64,000 bases of DNA, from the NCBI RefSeq assembly GCF_020520425.1, contig NC_079487.1, positions 106,550,141-106,614,140 of the forward strand. Reading direction: 5' to 3'. The position numbers were made by a program, and so were the translations under genes. A model generated the notes under the pieces. That model was given only the letters and a program-made list of their open reading frames with translations, was not told the origin of the DNA and ran no database searches. Source of the stretch: Spinacia oleracea. Taxonomy: Eukaryota; Streptophyta; Magnoliopsida; Caryophyllales; Amaranthaceae. This document shows positions 1 through 9,811 of this stretch, in pieces (position 1 is the stretch's first letter; every line of letters begins with the position of its first letter).

Positions 1-466
1 GGATTCTGAAATCATAGGCTGATCTGAAAACTTATTCCCAAGAGAAGGAGTTGTCGGGTCTGAAGATAAACCACTCACTACATCAATAGGCACGGACCGC
101 CGAGGTATTTGTAAATATTGAGGTGGTTAAAAGTGACTTGAACGTTTACTAAAGGTCTCAAAGAACCCCCGTGATGGAATGTATGCTTGTGCTCGATCAG
201 TTGTACCAAAAGATCCTCCTGAATACATATCCATATCTTCTAATACAGCAGGTACCTGATTATCCTCAGGTAGATTTCTTCCTTCAACTGGCCTTGAACT
301 ATTACCCATAATACCAGGTTGAGCAACTGGGATAGATGAGAATACATTGTCACGAAACACTTGAGGTCTTCCCTCAACAAAACTCGAACCAAGATGCATA
401 AAAGAAACCTCAGATACTCCACCGAAATCATTTATTTGTTGGATTGTAGTTGGGTTACTGGCAACC

Positions 467-1978
467 TGTGAGGGGGTCGAAAAAGCACGAGGCTAATGTG
501 TGACCTCGTCCCTCGTGGGCGTGACGTTTCTTTTTGTCAAATAAAGTGTATTTGGATTTCCTGTGAGTTTACACCCAATTGACTAGTAATATAGGAGTCA
601 CCATTCAGTTTTTAACGACAATGAGAAAAACTGACAAAACCCGGTTATCGTGACATAAAGGGAGTGCAATTATGTTTGACCACGACGACCATAGGTTCCC
701 TTGTGATCCCTGGTGTGGGGATCTCTCAACGTACACCCGCAGGGTAGAGATTGAGGGTTCAGGGAACTGTAACTACCGAGAGGAGTACTCGCTCTTCGAT
801 AACTCCAGAGGCAGGATATCCTTACTAGCTCAGCATAAATAATTGAAGGGACATGTGTTAACTATTAAACTAATCTGAATCGATTTTAACAATATGCAAC
901 ACATAATACTAGATCGATCGCGATTATCTGATTTAGATTGTTTTAAGGGACCTAGCATGATAGTTCAATTTCCCAAAATATTATCTTTATTAGGCGTGAT
1001 AGAACAATCAGATTTAATAGTTTAACAGTTTTATAAAAGGGCGAGGAAAGCAATTAAATCATGCGAAGGGACACATTACGACGCACCCTTGAGAGGTGCG
1101 TCACGGTTCTCAGAAAACTAACCACTTTGGCTTTGCTATTTCTCCTTTTATTTAACGAATCTCAAGTTTCTAGGCTTAATTCTTCAGCTACAAGGGACAT
1201 GATACGTTCTGTTCGATTTTTGGATCGATTGCGACAGAACGCGTGATCAATTTCGCAGCGTGAGGCTTAGGCTTTAGGGGTTAGAGTCAATACTCAGAAT
1301 ATGAATTGTGTCCTTTCACGTCGAGTTTGAGGCTGTATTTATAGGGAAGAGTTCGTGGAAAGATAGAATTGCAGAGCTCTAATCCAAGAAGAATTAGGAG
1401 AGAACACGTCCCAGGTATTTTCAGCGCCCAGGGCTGGGCGTTAAAGATTTCGGCGCCCAGCTCTGGGCGTTGAAAATGGGATCCAGGCAATTTCAGCGCC
1501 CAGGGCTGGGCGTTGAAAATGATGTTTGGGCCGAGTTTTTTGTCAGATTTGGACTCTTAGAATCCGGAGTGTTTGAGACTTATCCGAGTCTTTTAGTGCG
1601 TATTAACTTTGTGACGGAATGCGTCTGGGCCCGTTACGAACTCTAGGTTCGTTTGGATTTTAATTAATACGTAACTCTTATTTTTGAATTATACTAGGAA
1701 TATGATTCCTCTTGCAAATTCTATCTCTTTTAGGATTTATGTTGGAGTGCAACACCTAATTCTGACAGGTTTCTATCTTTTATGACTTGCCACTTTTAAC
1801 AACTACCCGTTACGGCAGTTACTATTTTTAGAAGGTTTCTATAAATAGCAGGTTCGGGTGAAATGAAATGGGTGATCGAGATTCGTTATTTTATAGGAGA
1901 TGCGTTGCCAAGTGGAGATTTATGTTCTCATCATCGAACCTTCCCTTTCTGGAATGGGGACAAAAGTAGGTGTCTACA
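467..1978 (-). mobile_element. Solo LTR of a Ty3/gypsy-like element
   Basis: The block is 1512 bp, begins TGTGAGGG and ends GTCTACA. It is flanked by the direct repeat CAACC at 462-466 and 1979-1983, a typical 5 bp LTR target duplication. No internal domain, primer site or second LTR is present, so this is the product of LTR-LTR recombination. Read on the minus strand it starts TGTAGACACCTACTTTTGTC, a start I associate with plant Ty3/gypsy (Tat/Ogre-type) LTRs. A TATAAATA box falls near 1340 on that strand. The orientation rests on these two points only. Short open frames inside it are not convincing genes. Age cannot be dated from one LTR. Confidence 0.88.
1425..1512. repeat. Three GC-rich palindromes inside the solo LTR
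   Basis: The palindromes CGCCCAGGGCTGGGCG (1425-1440), CGCCCAGCTCTGGGCG (1454-1469) and CGCCCAGGGCTGGGCG (1497-1512) lie about 29 and 43 bp apart. Each has six or seven paired bases. They share flanks of the TTTCAG/GTTGAAAAT type, so the repeated unit is longer than the palindrome itself. They contrast with the AT-rich surroundings. Confidence 0.8.
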
Positions 1979-3503
1979 CAACCTGTTGTCTACCCTCAAC
2001 AAAAGAGTCTGCAATAGTATGATGATTTTCTTCTCCTACACGAGACGGTTCTCCAACCTCGAAGGTGCTATGCATTCCCTCCATATCAACATTCAGACCA
2101 ACTCCCACAACACCTTCTAAACTGCTACTATCACTACTGTCACTGTGCATAGATGGGGCTCTCATATGAAAAGTCGGCGTACATTGTTGCTGAGTAGATG
2201 GATAATATGGTTCATAGGGATCAATGAAAGGTATTGTGTGACGAAACTGAGCATGTCTCTGAGCATCAAAACGAACCGGATGATGATAATTCTCTGGTGT
2301 TAAAGGGTCATAATCCTCATCAAATTCTTATGTATTCTGCATCCCTAATTCTACATCAGAAGAACTCTCTGCACTCTCATAAGCTTGAGAACTAGAACTA
2401 CTACCTACCCCAATACCTCCATCACCAAGTTGATCACTCACAAATCCATTCTCAACTGGGCCATTTTGTTGCTGCCCTATATTCACCCCTTCACTGGAAT
2501 TTTGAAATGGAAAATTTATATCACCATTCTGCACTACATTATTGTTCACATTACCCCCACCCTCATTACCATCATCCTCACCCCCACTATCATTATCTCC
2601 CCCATTATCATCCGAAAAATTACCATCCCCAACATCTGGTTCCCCTTCATCATCATTATCTCCCTCTTGTAACTCAACATCCAACCCAAGTAAAAGCAAG
2701 TTAACACTAACATTACGATACCTATACCTATCAGGCAAACCTTCTACCATATTAGAGTATAAAGGAGTCTCCATAGGGCCATGAATAATAGTAATCCCAT
2801 TAGCTTCAAAACCATCCATTCTACTAGTAATTTCACGAAAGGCATGATAAGCAGTGAAATCACAGTTGCACGTATAATGACCAACTAAACCACATTTCTT
2901 ACAGAACTTGTAAACACCCTCATAACGAAAATAAACCCAAACTAGTTGATCCCCAGGAATAGGAACAAAACAACCCGGAATTAAAGGTTTCGATAAATCT
3001 AACCATACCTTAGCTCTGAATTCAGGATTTGCTGGAAGAACATCACCATTCTGTTCCAGCAATTCGACGAAGCCAATAAGACTAAGACACTGGTGAGCCC
3101 ATTCTGGGTCAAGAAGGCCAAGGGGAAGCCCTACCACTCGAATCCATAGCCAAGCATTCGAGAAATCAATATTGTCAAGTATTATACCAGCACCTCCTCT
3201 GCGAAACGTTATAATTCTGCCATCGATAATGGTAGAATGAAGCTCAATTAGGGCTTCCACATCAGCTTGATGAGAACACACAAAAATATAGAAAAGCCCT
3301 GTGCGGTAAGCCGAAATTGTCTCTCTTTTTGTCCATCGAGAGTCCACCAAGTGTTGCACCATAGACTGACTTGGAGGATTAGTATCAAAGAAGTGACCCA
3401 CAACCGTCTTGCTCCAATCAATATCAGCCATGTGAGGATCTTGAGGAGGGTCAACCAGAGGACCCATCCTGTAAGTACTCCAAGGATGTAAATGATTCAT
3501 CAA

Positions 3504-5157
3504 GAGAAAAGGACAATCTATACTTATGAGAGGATAAAGAAAGGAAGTTGAATAAAGAAAGGTAGATTAAAAGAACAAGGGTATTAGGAAAACAACAGAG
3601 AATCCTAAGAAAGGAAACATATAAAATGAAAGAGAGATTAAAAAATGAAAGAGAGATTAATAGTTGAATTAAAAGAGTAGAAGGAAGAGAAGGAGTTAAG
3701 TGGTAAAAATTAACCTCTTATGAAAATGAAAAGGCAGCAATTAATAGGTTGAAAGGAAATTAACGGACAGATGTTTGTAAATTAAGAAGAAGATTAACAA
3801 GTAAAAACTCACACAATTTGACAGATGTCAAATAAATTGACCGAACATGCAAAACAGGTGTTTGAAGAGAAGATAAAGATAAAAAAAAAACTTACCCCAC
3901 CAACCGAATATCATAGTAGAATAAGGAAAAGGAAAGAATTTAAGGAAAGATTAAGAATTATCTGAAGAACTGAAGAACTTTCTTGAGCAAACCCTAATCG
4001 CTTAGGGACCGATGTTTTCTCCCTTTTTTTTGAGAGGTTTTTTGAGCTGTGAGTTTTTTTTAATAGTTGATGATACAATGGAGGTAGTTGCAACTCAAAC
4101 AAAATCTATTGCTGGTAAAGATGTGCTATTTGTTTTGAACTTATCATTTCTCATTTCTCAAAACCTCCAATAGGCAACTTATCCTTTCTTAAATCCTCCA
4201 ATATCCATTCTCCAATTTAGTGACCCTTTACTTTTCAATCAATTTTGTTTACTTTTACAATTTATTTGTTTACTTCTAAATCGAACAATAGACAAAACGT
4301 ACTATTACATTCTAATTCTTCCTACTATATTGATTATATGGAAAGATAGAAGACTACAACTGGTTCTATTTGTTTTGTGTTGGTTGTTTCTTTTTCTTTT
4401 TAATTCTCATTTTGGCTTTTGTGGGATTCGACAGTTGTTGGGCTTCAGACTAGATGATGTTAATTGATGGATGAAGTCATGTACTTAGTTGTTCAGGGGT
4501 TTTGGCCTTGCAGGGATAATGTAGCATATCTCATAGGTTAAGTGTGCGCATTGTGGTGACGAGACTCTTTATTGGAGTTTAGTTGTTTGTTCAATTAGTT
4601 TCTACTAATATTTACTTTTTGTATTGTTTTATTTACTTTTAATAGGAAAACATTTACTTTTAATATCTTAAGAATTATAATGAAACATTCTTCATACGTT
4701 CATGGTGTACATGGAGCATAGCCCCATCTCAGTAGAGACCCCATCCTTGCAGCTTCGTCTGCCATTGTTTCCCTCCAGCGAATTATTTCCCAAGAAACAG
4801 ATAATATGGAGTCAAAGGTCCATCTTTTCCCTGGTTTATCACTTAGTTATTCTACTTTATTATATATCATTTCTTATGAGCTTTAGTAACAATGAGCTCC
4901 TCAATTAGACTTCCAATAGGCATAACTCAGGTTGTCATGGTTTTCTTAGAACATATGGGTGGAATCTCCATATCTACAAGGACGCTAATTTTTTAACATC
5001 GAAATGGTCTGTTCTGCAGGGGAGCTATTAATAGTTTAAATCTTAACTTCAGAAAATATACAGTCTAATATCCATAACCGTATGATAAACTACGACCTGT
5101 ATAGTTACATTCTCGGTCACAAAAGGCCACATTTCTATTTTAGATTGTCCCAAATAA
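3504..5157. other. Intergenic or LINE upstream stretch
   Basis: AT-rich sequence with A/G-rich runs just upstream of the LINE ORF1 start (about 3504-3720, read from the minus strand), perhaps part of a LINE 5' leader. From about 4250 the word TTTACTTTT appears several times. No convincing coding region was seen; short open frames have no recognisable domain. Confidence 0.5.
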
Positions 5158-5159
5158 TA

Positions 5160-5487
5160 CTCCCTCCGTCCCGGAATACTCGACCCGGTTTGACCGGCAC
5201 AGAGTTTAAAGGACTTGAATTGACTTATTTAATTTAATAGGTAGTAGTTGATAGTGGGGTATTATTTTAATGTAGTTAGTGGGAGGTGGGTTAAGAGGTG
5301 GGGTTGGGGGAGAGTAGAGGTTAAATTTTTAATTATTTTTTGTATGGAGTAGGGGGTAGGTGGGTTAATAGGGGTGGAGTGAGAAATAATATAATATTGT
5401 TAGAATATTTCCATTTTTAGAAACAGGTCAAGTATTAAGGGACGGCCCGATAAGGAAAAAATGTCAAGTATTCCGGGACGGAGGGAG
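5160..5487. mobile_element. Stowaway-type MITE
   Basis: A 328 bp element with terminal inverted repeats. The left end begins CTCCCTCCGTCCCGGAATACT and the right end is its near-exact reverse complement. It is flanked by TA at 5158-5159 and 5488-5489, the Tc1/mariner target duplication. It has no coding capacity and is mobilised in trans by mariner-type transposases. Confidence 0.93.
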
Positions 5488-5810
5488 TATATCATTATGT
5501 AATAGACCAGATTTTTGAGGATGTAAGTTAAGAGAAAGAGAGAGAAATTCTCATTAATAAACTAGAAAATGATTGTTTATTCTCTTGATGCAATTAAATC
5601 TCAACACCGTGGTCTCACTGATCTCTTTTGTTTGTAGAGTCTTCTGTTTGTAGAGTCTTATGTTTGTAGAGGAACTGATTCTTTTTTTTTCTCAATATCT
5701 CCTCTGACCTACTCACTAAGCTAATCCTAACAAACTGATTATGCATTACCGATGTCACCCCTTCCCTATACCCAAAGTATTACACACTGTTTAATTAATA
5801 AGTAAAAATA

Positions 5811-5837
5811 TGTGGGTTCGAATCCCACGTAGGTCCA
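5811..5837 (+). repeat. tRNA-like 3' half (T-arm) fragment
   Basis: Contains a perfect T-arm, GTGGG-TTCGAAT-CCCAC, followed by GTAGGT like the 3' strand of an acceptor stem. The 5' half is missing. It is nearly the same sequence as the module at 5941-5996. Confidence 0.6.
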
Positions 5838-5940
5838 TCTTTACTTTTTGTATTGTTTTATTTACTTTTAATGTGAAAACCTTTACTTTGAATTATTTCG
5901 ATTTACTTTTTGTGGTTTTTAATTACTTTTATTTAACAAG

Positions 5941-5996
5941 CCTACTAGCTAAATTGGTAGAGCATCAAAATATGTGGGTTCGAATCCCAAGTAGGT
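5941..5996 (+). repeat. tRNA-like module lacking a normal anticodon arm
   Basis: CCTACT (5941-5946) can pair with AGTAGG (5990-5995) as an acceptor stem. TAGCTAAATTGGTAGAGCA is a D-arm and A-box match, and GGGTTCGAATCCC a T-arm and B-box match. Only about 10 bases separate the D-arm from the T-stem, too few for an anticodon arm, so it cannot be a working tRNA. A SINE head or tRNA pseudogene are the likely origins. Confidence 0.6.
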
Positions 5997-6285
5997 TCAT
6001 GTTTATTTTTTATTAATTTATTTACTTCTAATTGAAAAACCTTTACTTTAACCTATACTCCAATAATAGGAGTTTTCTAGTTTTCTATTTTTATTTACTT
6101 TTAATTGAAAAACCTTTACTTTAACCTATACTCCAATAATAGGAGTTTTCTATTTTTATTTACTTTTTGTATTGTTTTATTTACTTTTAAGTTGAAAACC
6201 TTTACTTTGACATATGACCATATATTTCTTTCTTATAGTTTGTTTCATATCGTAGAGAGATAAAAGTCTTGCTCAATCATTTGCC

Positions 6286-6618
6286 ACTTTGAACTATTTG
6301 ACCATGTCTCACCTCTTCTTTCAATGTGAGTTTACTTCTGAAATTTGGAGCAAAATTTTGTTTTTGTTGGATGCTAGCAGACAGATTCAGGCCTTTGAGG
6401 AGGAAGTTAAGATTGTTGCTCAAGCTTGTAGGCAGAAAAAAATAAAACAGAAGATTTATGTTGTTTGTTTTGCTGAAACCATTTATGGCTTATTGACTTT
6501 GCGAAACAGGAGAATTTTTCAGGCTAGCAAGGAGAACCAACAAACTGTTGTCAAGAGAATTTTGTTTAATGTGGTGTGCAGATGCTCTGAAGAAATGAGA
6601 AGGTTGTTTATCGTTTGA
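6286..6618 (+). pseudogene. LINE ORF2 C-terminal fragment (zf-RVT type)
   Basis: The plus-strand frame contains MSHLFFQCEFTSEIW, the hallmark of the zinc-binding region at the end of plant LINE reverse transcriptases (zf-RVT; HLFF-C-F---IW). About 90 further residues follow to a stop at 6616-6618. Upstream, where the paired cysteines and the reverse transcriptase should be, the frame is unreadable. This is an old 5'-truncated LINE copy. Confidence 0.65.
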
Positions 6619-6810
6619 ACACTGATGTTATTTTCCCCGTAAGTTCTTGTGTTTTGTTTTATTGTTTTGGTGAAGCAATGTTTCAGTTGGGGTTTTACTT
6701 CTAAGATTTTTAGATATTTTCGAGTTATTATGATTTACTTTTGAGATACTTTGATTTACTTTTGAGTTTATTTTGTTTAGTTTTGAGTTTTTTAAAATGT
6801 ACTTTCAGAC

Positions 6811-6881
6811 AACCTATGTAGGAATCGAACCTACATCCATATGCATTTGCATAGTGCTCTACCAGTTGAGGCTAATAGGTT
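6811..6881 (-). repeat. tRNA-like sequence, probable tRNA pseudogene or SINE head
   Basis: Read on the minus strand, AACCTAT pairs perfectly with ATAGGTT (7 bp acceptor stem). The D-arm is GCCTCAACTGGTAGAGC and the T-arm GTAGG-TTCGATT-CCTAC is perfect. The total of 71 nt fits a tRNA. The anticodon arm pairs only as TATGC/GCATA with a 4-base loop, and the D-stem has a mismatch, so a working tRNA is doubtful. There is no CCA and no clear Pol III T-run directly after it. Confidence 0.55.
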
Positions 6882-7705
6882 TTCAGAAAACGTTTAAGAG
6901 AAAAATATAAGTGATGTAACTGCATCATTTTACAAATGAAAAGTGAACAAACACACATCAACACCAACTAAACACCAACTGAACAACAGCCGAGAATTGT
7001 ACACTCCGGAGCAGTGGAAACAACCCCAACATCCAGCTCTGCACCCCAGATTTAGAACAGACACAAAAAAGACCAGCAGAAACAAATGAAAGCAGCAGAG
7101 AACAACATAGAACACCATCATCTTCACGAATTTACTTCTGAACCTATTTGATTTACTTCTACCAAGTTTCTATCTACTTTTTAAAATAAGAGAAAATACT
7201 ACTTTATGAGAGACTATTTCAGGCAACTTACCTATGTAAACTTGTACTTGACGCATGGTAGTAATATGATAAACAAAAATACCTCCAGAAATGAATTTCA
7301 TCACCGTAAAGAACAAGCTCCCCACAATTTCTTGACCTACTAGTCAATTTTACTCCCCTTAACTTATAGAAAACATAATTGATGCATCCATCCAATTAGC
7401 ATAACCATCTCTTGTAACTCAAAGATCTATCATTTAGAATATTTACTTTTAAGCTTAATTAATCTACTTTTACTCATTATTTAATTACTTTTAAGCACCA
7501 ATTTATCCCATTCCATCAGATTTTGATTTGTGGAAGCCCCCGGCAGTACAACAAGAAAAGGAAAATATTTAAGCTCGCATGAGTAACATATACATAGTTA
7601 CATACCAGCAAAAGATATGCATTTTTCAACTTGAAAATTTTCAATACAGAATGTAAGATGCAGTTTAGTAAAGCACAGGTTTTGAGAAAAACAAACGAGT
7701 TATAC

Positions 7706-8032
7706 CTGCTCAAGAATGTACTGGATTAATGCCTCGATCTTAAGACCTCTGCGCATCATCCCTTGGATAGTTGGTAAACTAGGATCATCCCATCCATCAA
7801 CTCTACCATTTTGCACAAGCCACAGATGTTTACGCTTGCTCATAAGCATATAGACCATACGCAGTCTGCTAAACTCATAAATATACAACTTTTAAAATCT
7901 CATATCCTCCTGGATCAAGTGATACTGATCATCCCGGTCAATGTATTCATTTGACCGAAGTACATGTGTTATGCCCTCCGAATTATCAACAAACGGACCT
8001 GGAAAGTCATAAGTTGGGTACAGTTTATACTT
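7706..8032 (-). pseudogene. Glutamyl-tRNA synthetase (cytosolic type) gene fragment
   Basis: Minus-strand translation gives KYKLYPTYDF, then PFVDNSEGITHVLRSNEYID, then IYEFSRL, the KMSKS-class loop as MSKRK, and [14 protein letters not shown] with [16 protein letters not shown]. All are in the order of the catalytic core of eukaryotic cytosolic GluRS. An in-frame TAA interrupts the segment between EDMRF and KLYIYEF. The left end, after ILEQ, runs straight into GTATAA at 7705, which looks like an exon end with a splice donor, so genomic DNA rather than a processed copy was involved. The N-terminal HIGH region and the C-terminal anticodon-binding part are not found nearby. It is a dead fragment of a host gene. 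Confidence 0.8.
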
Positions 8033-8639
8033 GGGCCATCACCTACCTTAGCACGCAGGCACACAACCTCCCAAAAACCACCAATACACCACAACTTTAC
8101 TGCATCCACACATTATCAGGTCTGACACAATGACTGCAACAACTAGACGCTTCCAACAGCTCTGAAGCAAGTCCCAAGATTGTTTCTAAGCCACCAACAA
8201 TTAACAATTTTAGTTACTTTATCAATTTTTGTAACCACATCGTCTTAATTATCAACTATTATCCCAACAGAATCTGATAAATTTCAATCAACCACAAAAG
8301 TGAATAGTACAAACCATTTATAGCAAGCACTATCAAAAGGCTTAATAATCTACAGATTTTGGGTTACTAAAGTATAATTGGTTTACATTAACTAAATTTC
8401 TTTCTAAATATCTGAAGGAAATGAAAACAGTAATTGTTGAAGCAACTTTACTAGCAATTTGGTAGTAATATAGAATGAGATAGTTAACTTAAGAACAAAA
8501 AAAACTCATAAGACAAAACAGAAGAATGCAATGTAGAGACCTGGAAATTTAATGAGTGCTAGCAGCCTTGGAGACACCTCCAGCAAATTCACTTGCAAAA
8601 ATTAGAGACCTAACCTTCAATTAAGCCCAAAATTGTTGA

Positions 8640-8936
8640 AGAAACCAGCATAATTGGCTTGCAGCAGCTAAGTTTGGGATGCAGTTGGCTTGCAGGGGCA
8701 GATACTTGAAGTTTGTCTTGGAATGTGATGCAGCAAACGTAGTAAGGTCAATCAACAATGGCATAGATGGATTTTCTCCTTTGGTATTGTTTTATGAGGA
8801 TATTGGTAGATTAAAGAGTAGCTTTGAATCCTTTTCATGTACTCACGTTCATAGAGCGGGTAACACATTGGCCCATTTTGTTTCTAGGTGGAGTCCCAAC
8901 GCACCGGAGTTTGTATGGACACTCCATACCCTGTGA
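8640..8936 (+). pseudogene. RNase H-like (RVT_3) fragment, LINE or host derived
   Basis: Plus-strand residues LECDAANVVRSINN, then a helix, then HVHRAGNTLAHFVSRW match the second half of the RNase H-like domain found after zf-RVT in plant LINEs and in free-standing plant genes. The first beta strands with the DxS/G catalytic motif are absent. A short direct repeat (TTGGCTTGCAG) lies at its left edge near 8656 and 8686. It is on the same strand as the zf-RVT fragment 2 kb upstream. Confidence 0.6.
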
Positions 8937-9811
8937 TGGGCTGCAAAATATTCAGCATCTTAGTTAAGATTTCAACATTCATGTATATAGCTCTATGTCA
9001 CTACTTTCATGAATTTTCTCTCTGAACTTGTGGAGGACTACGAGATGATTCACAAGTAACATGCCTAACACTATATCAAATTATCAATTACTAGGTTGAG
9101 TTCAATATTTGGCCAAGGAGACCTTTGGCAGGACAAGAATTCAAGTTGTGGCACAGCTTATTGTATAAACTGCTTCAAATTTTCTCGTTGAATTAACCAC
9201 AAATCAATTGCAGACCAACAACAGACCGTGCACCATCCCCTAGTCAACTAAGGTCAACAACCAGCAAGCACCTTGACTGAAATCGAAACCAATAGCAAAA
9301 AGTCAACCTGATCAACTTGCTTCAAGTCACCTACGGTAACCACCAACCAGAACCTAGCCATATTTTGTTTACTTTTGGAATCATTTCTATTTACGTTTAT
9401 CAGTTTTTGCTTTACTTTTGAGTAAGATAACATGTGAGATCACTAAGTGCAACAACACCTCCTAATTATTTCTTTTTCCGTCCTAATAAGCCAGTAACCA
9501 CCTTCCTTAAACTCCTCTTCTTCTTAATCCCTTCTATCCTCTGTATTTCTATACCAGAATAGGTAAATCCATCACAGACAGGTTCCAATATTCTGATTTA
9601 CATTAGAGTCTAACTGGTTTACTTTTATTAAATTTACAGCTACTGTAAACAATGGCTAACTGCAGACAACAGCTATGGTTTAACATAAGCAAAATTTCTC
9701 AGCAAGCAATTTCTGATTACCTTTGCTTTGGACTAAATTCATAATGTCTACCTTTATGTATGGGAATTTCGCAATAAAGTGTTGTCTAGCTCACAAATTT
9801 AAGATAAAGAT

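Larger units (their letters stand above)
1..3503 (-). pseudogene. LINE ORF1-like gene (DUF4283 + CCHC zinc knuckle), broken and split by a solo LTR
   Basis: The start codon chosen is at 3501-3503 and opens a 391-residue stretch. Residues about 35-150 resemble the DUF4283 domain. A zinc knuckle follows with C201, C204, H209 and C214 (CX2CX4HX4C), preceded by the usual WVYFRYEG-type strand. After it comes a long acidic Asn/Gly/Asp/Ser-rich tail. This is the usual layout of the RNA-binding first ORF of plant LINEs. Two in-frame TAA stops are seen, at 2328-2330 and 127-129, with open frame on both sides of each. A solo LTR lies between 467 and 1978; without it and one copy of its 5 bp duplication the reading frame runs on unchanged. 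The frame is still open at the left edge, so ORF2 (endonuclease and reverse transcriptase) would be expected beyond the window. A host DUF4283 gene is possible but less likely. Confidence 0.72.
4240..9420. repeat. Dispersed TTTACTTTT word cluster
   Basis: The word TTTACTTTT or a one-base variant (TTTACTTCT, TTTACTTTG) recurs many times on the plus strand. Clusters lie near 4250, 4610-4660, 5840-5930, 6020-6200, 6735-6800, 7130-7170, 7440-7500 and 9365-9420. Spacing is irregular, often 15-40 bp within clusters, so this is not a simple tandem array. The clusters surround the tRNA-like modules and LINE fragments. I do not recognise the source. Confidence 0.5.

Noticed and set aside
2385-2784. 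Overlapping plus-strand frames rich in Pro, Thr, Ile and His
   Set aside because: Antisense shadows of the acidic low-complexity tail of the LINE ORF1.
6811-6881. Functional tRNA gene
   Set aside because: The anticodon arm is abnormal and no Pol III terminator directly follows; kept only as tRNA-like.
7951-8133. 60-codon plus-strand frame
   Set aside because: Antisense to the GluRS fragment and without any motif.
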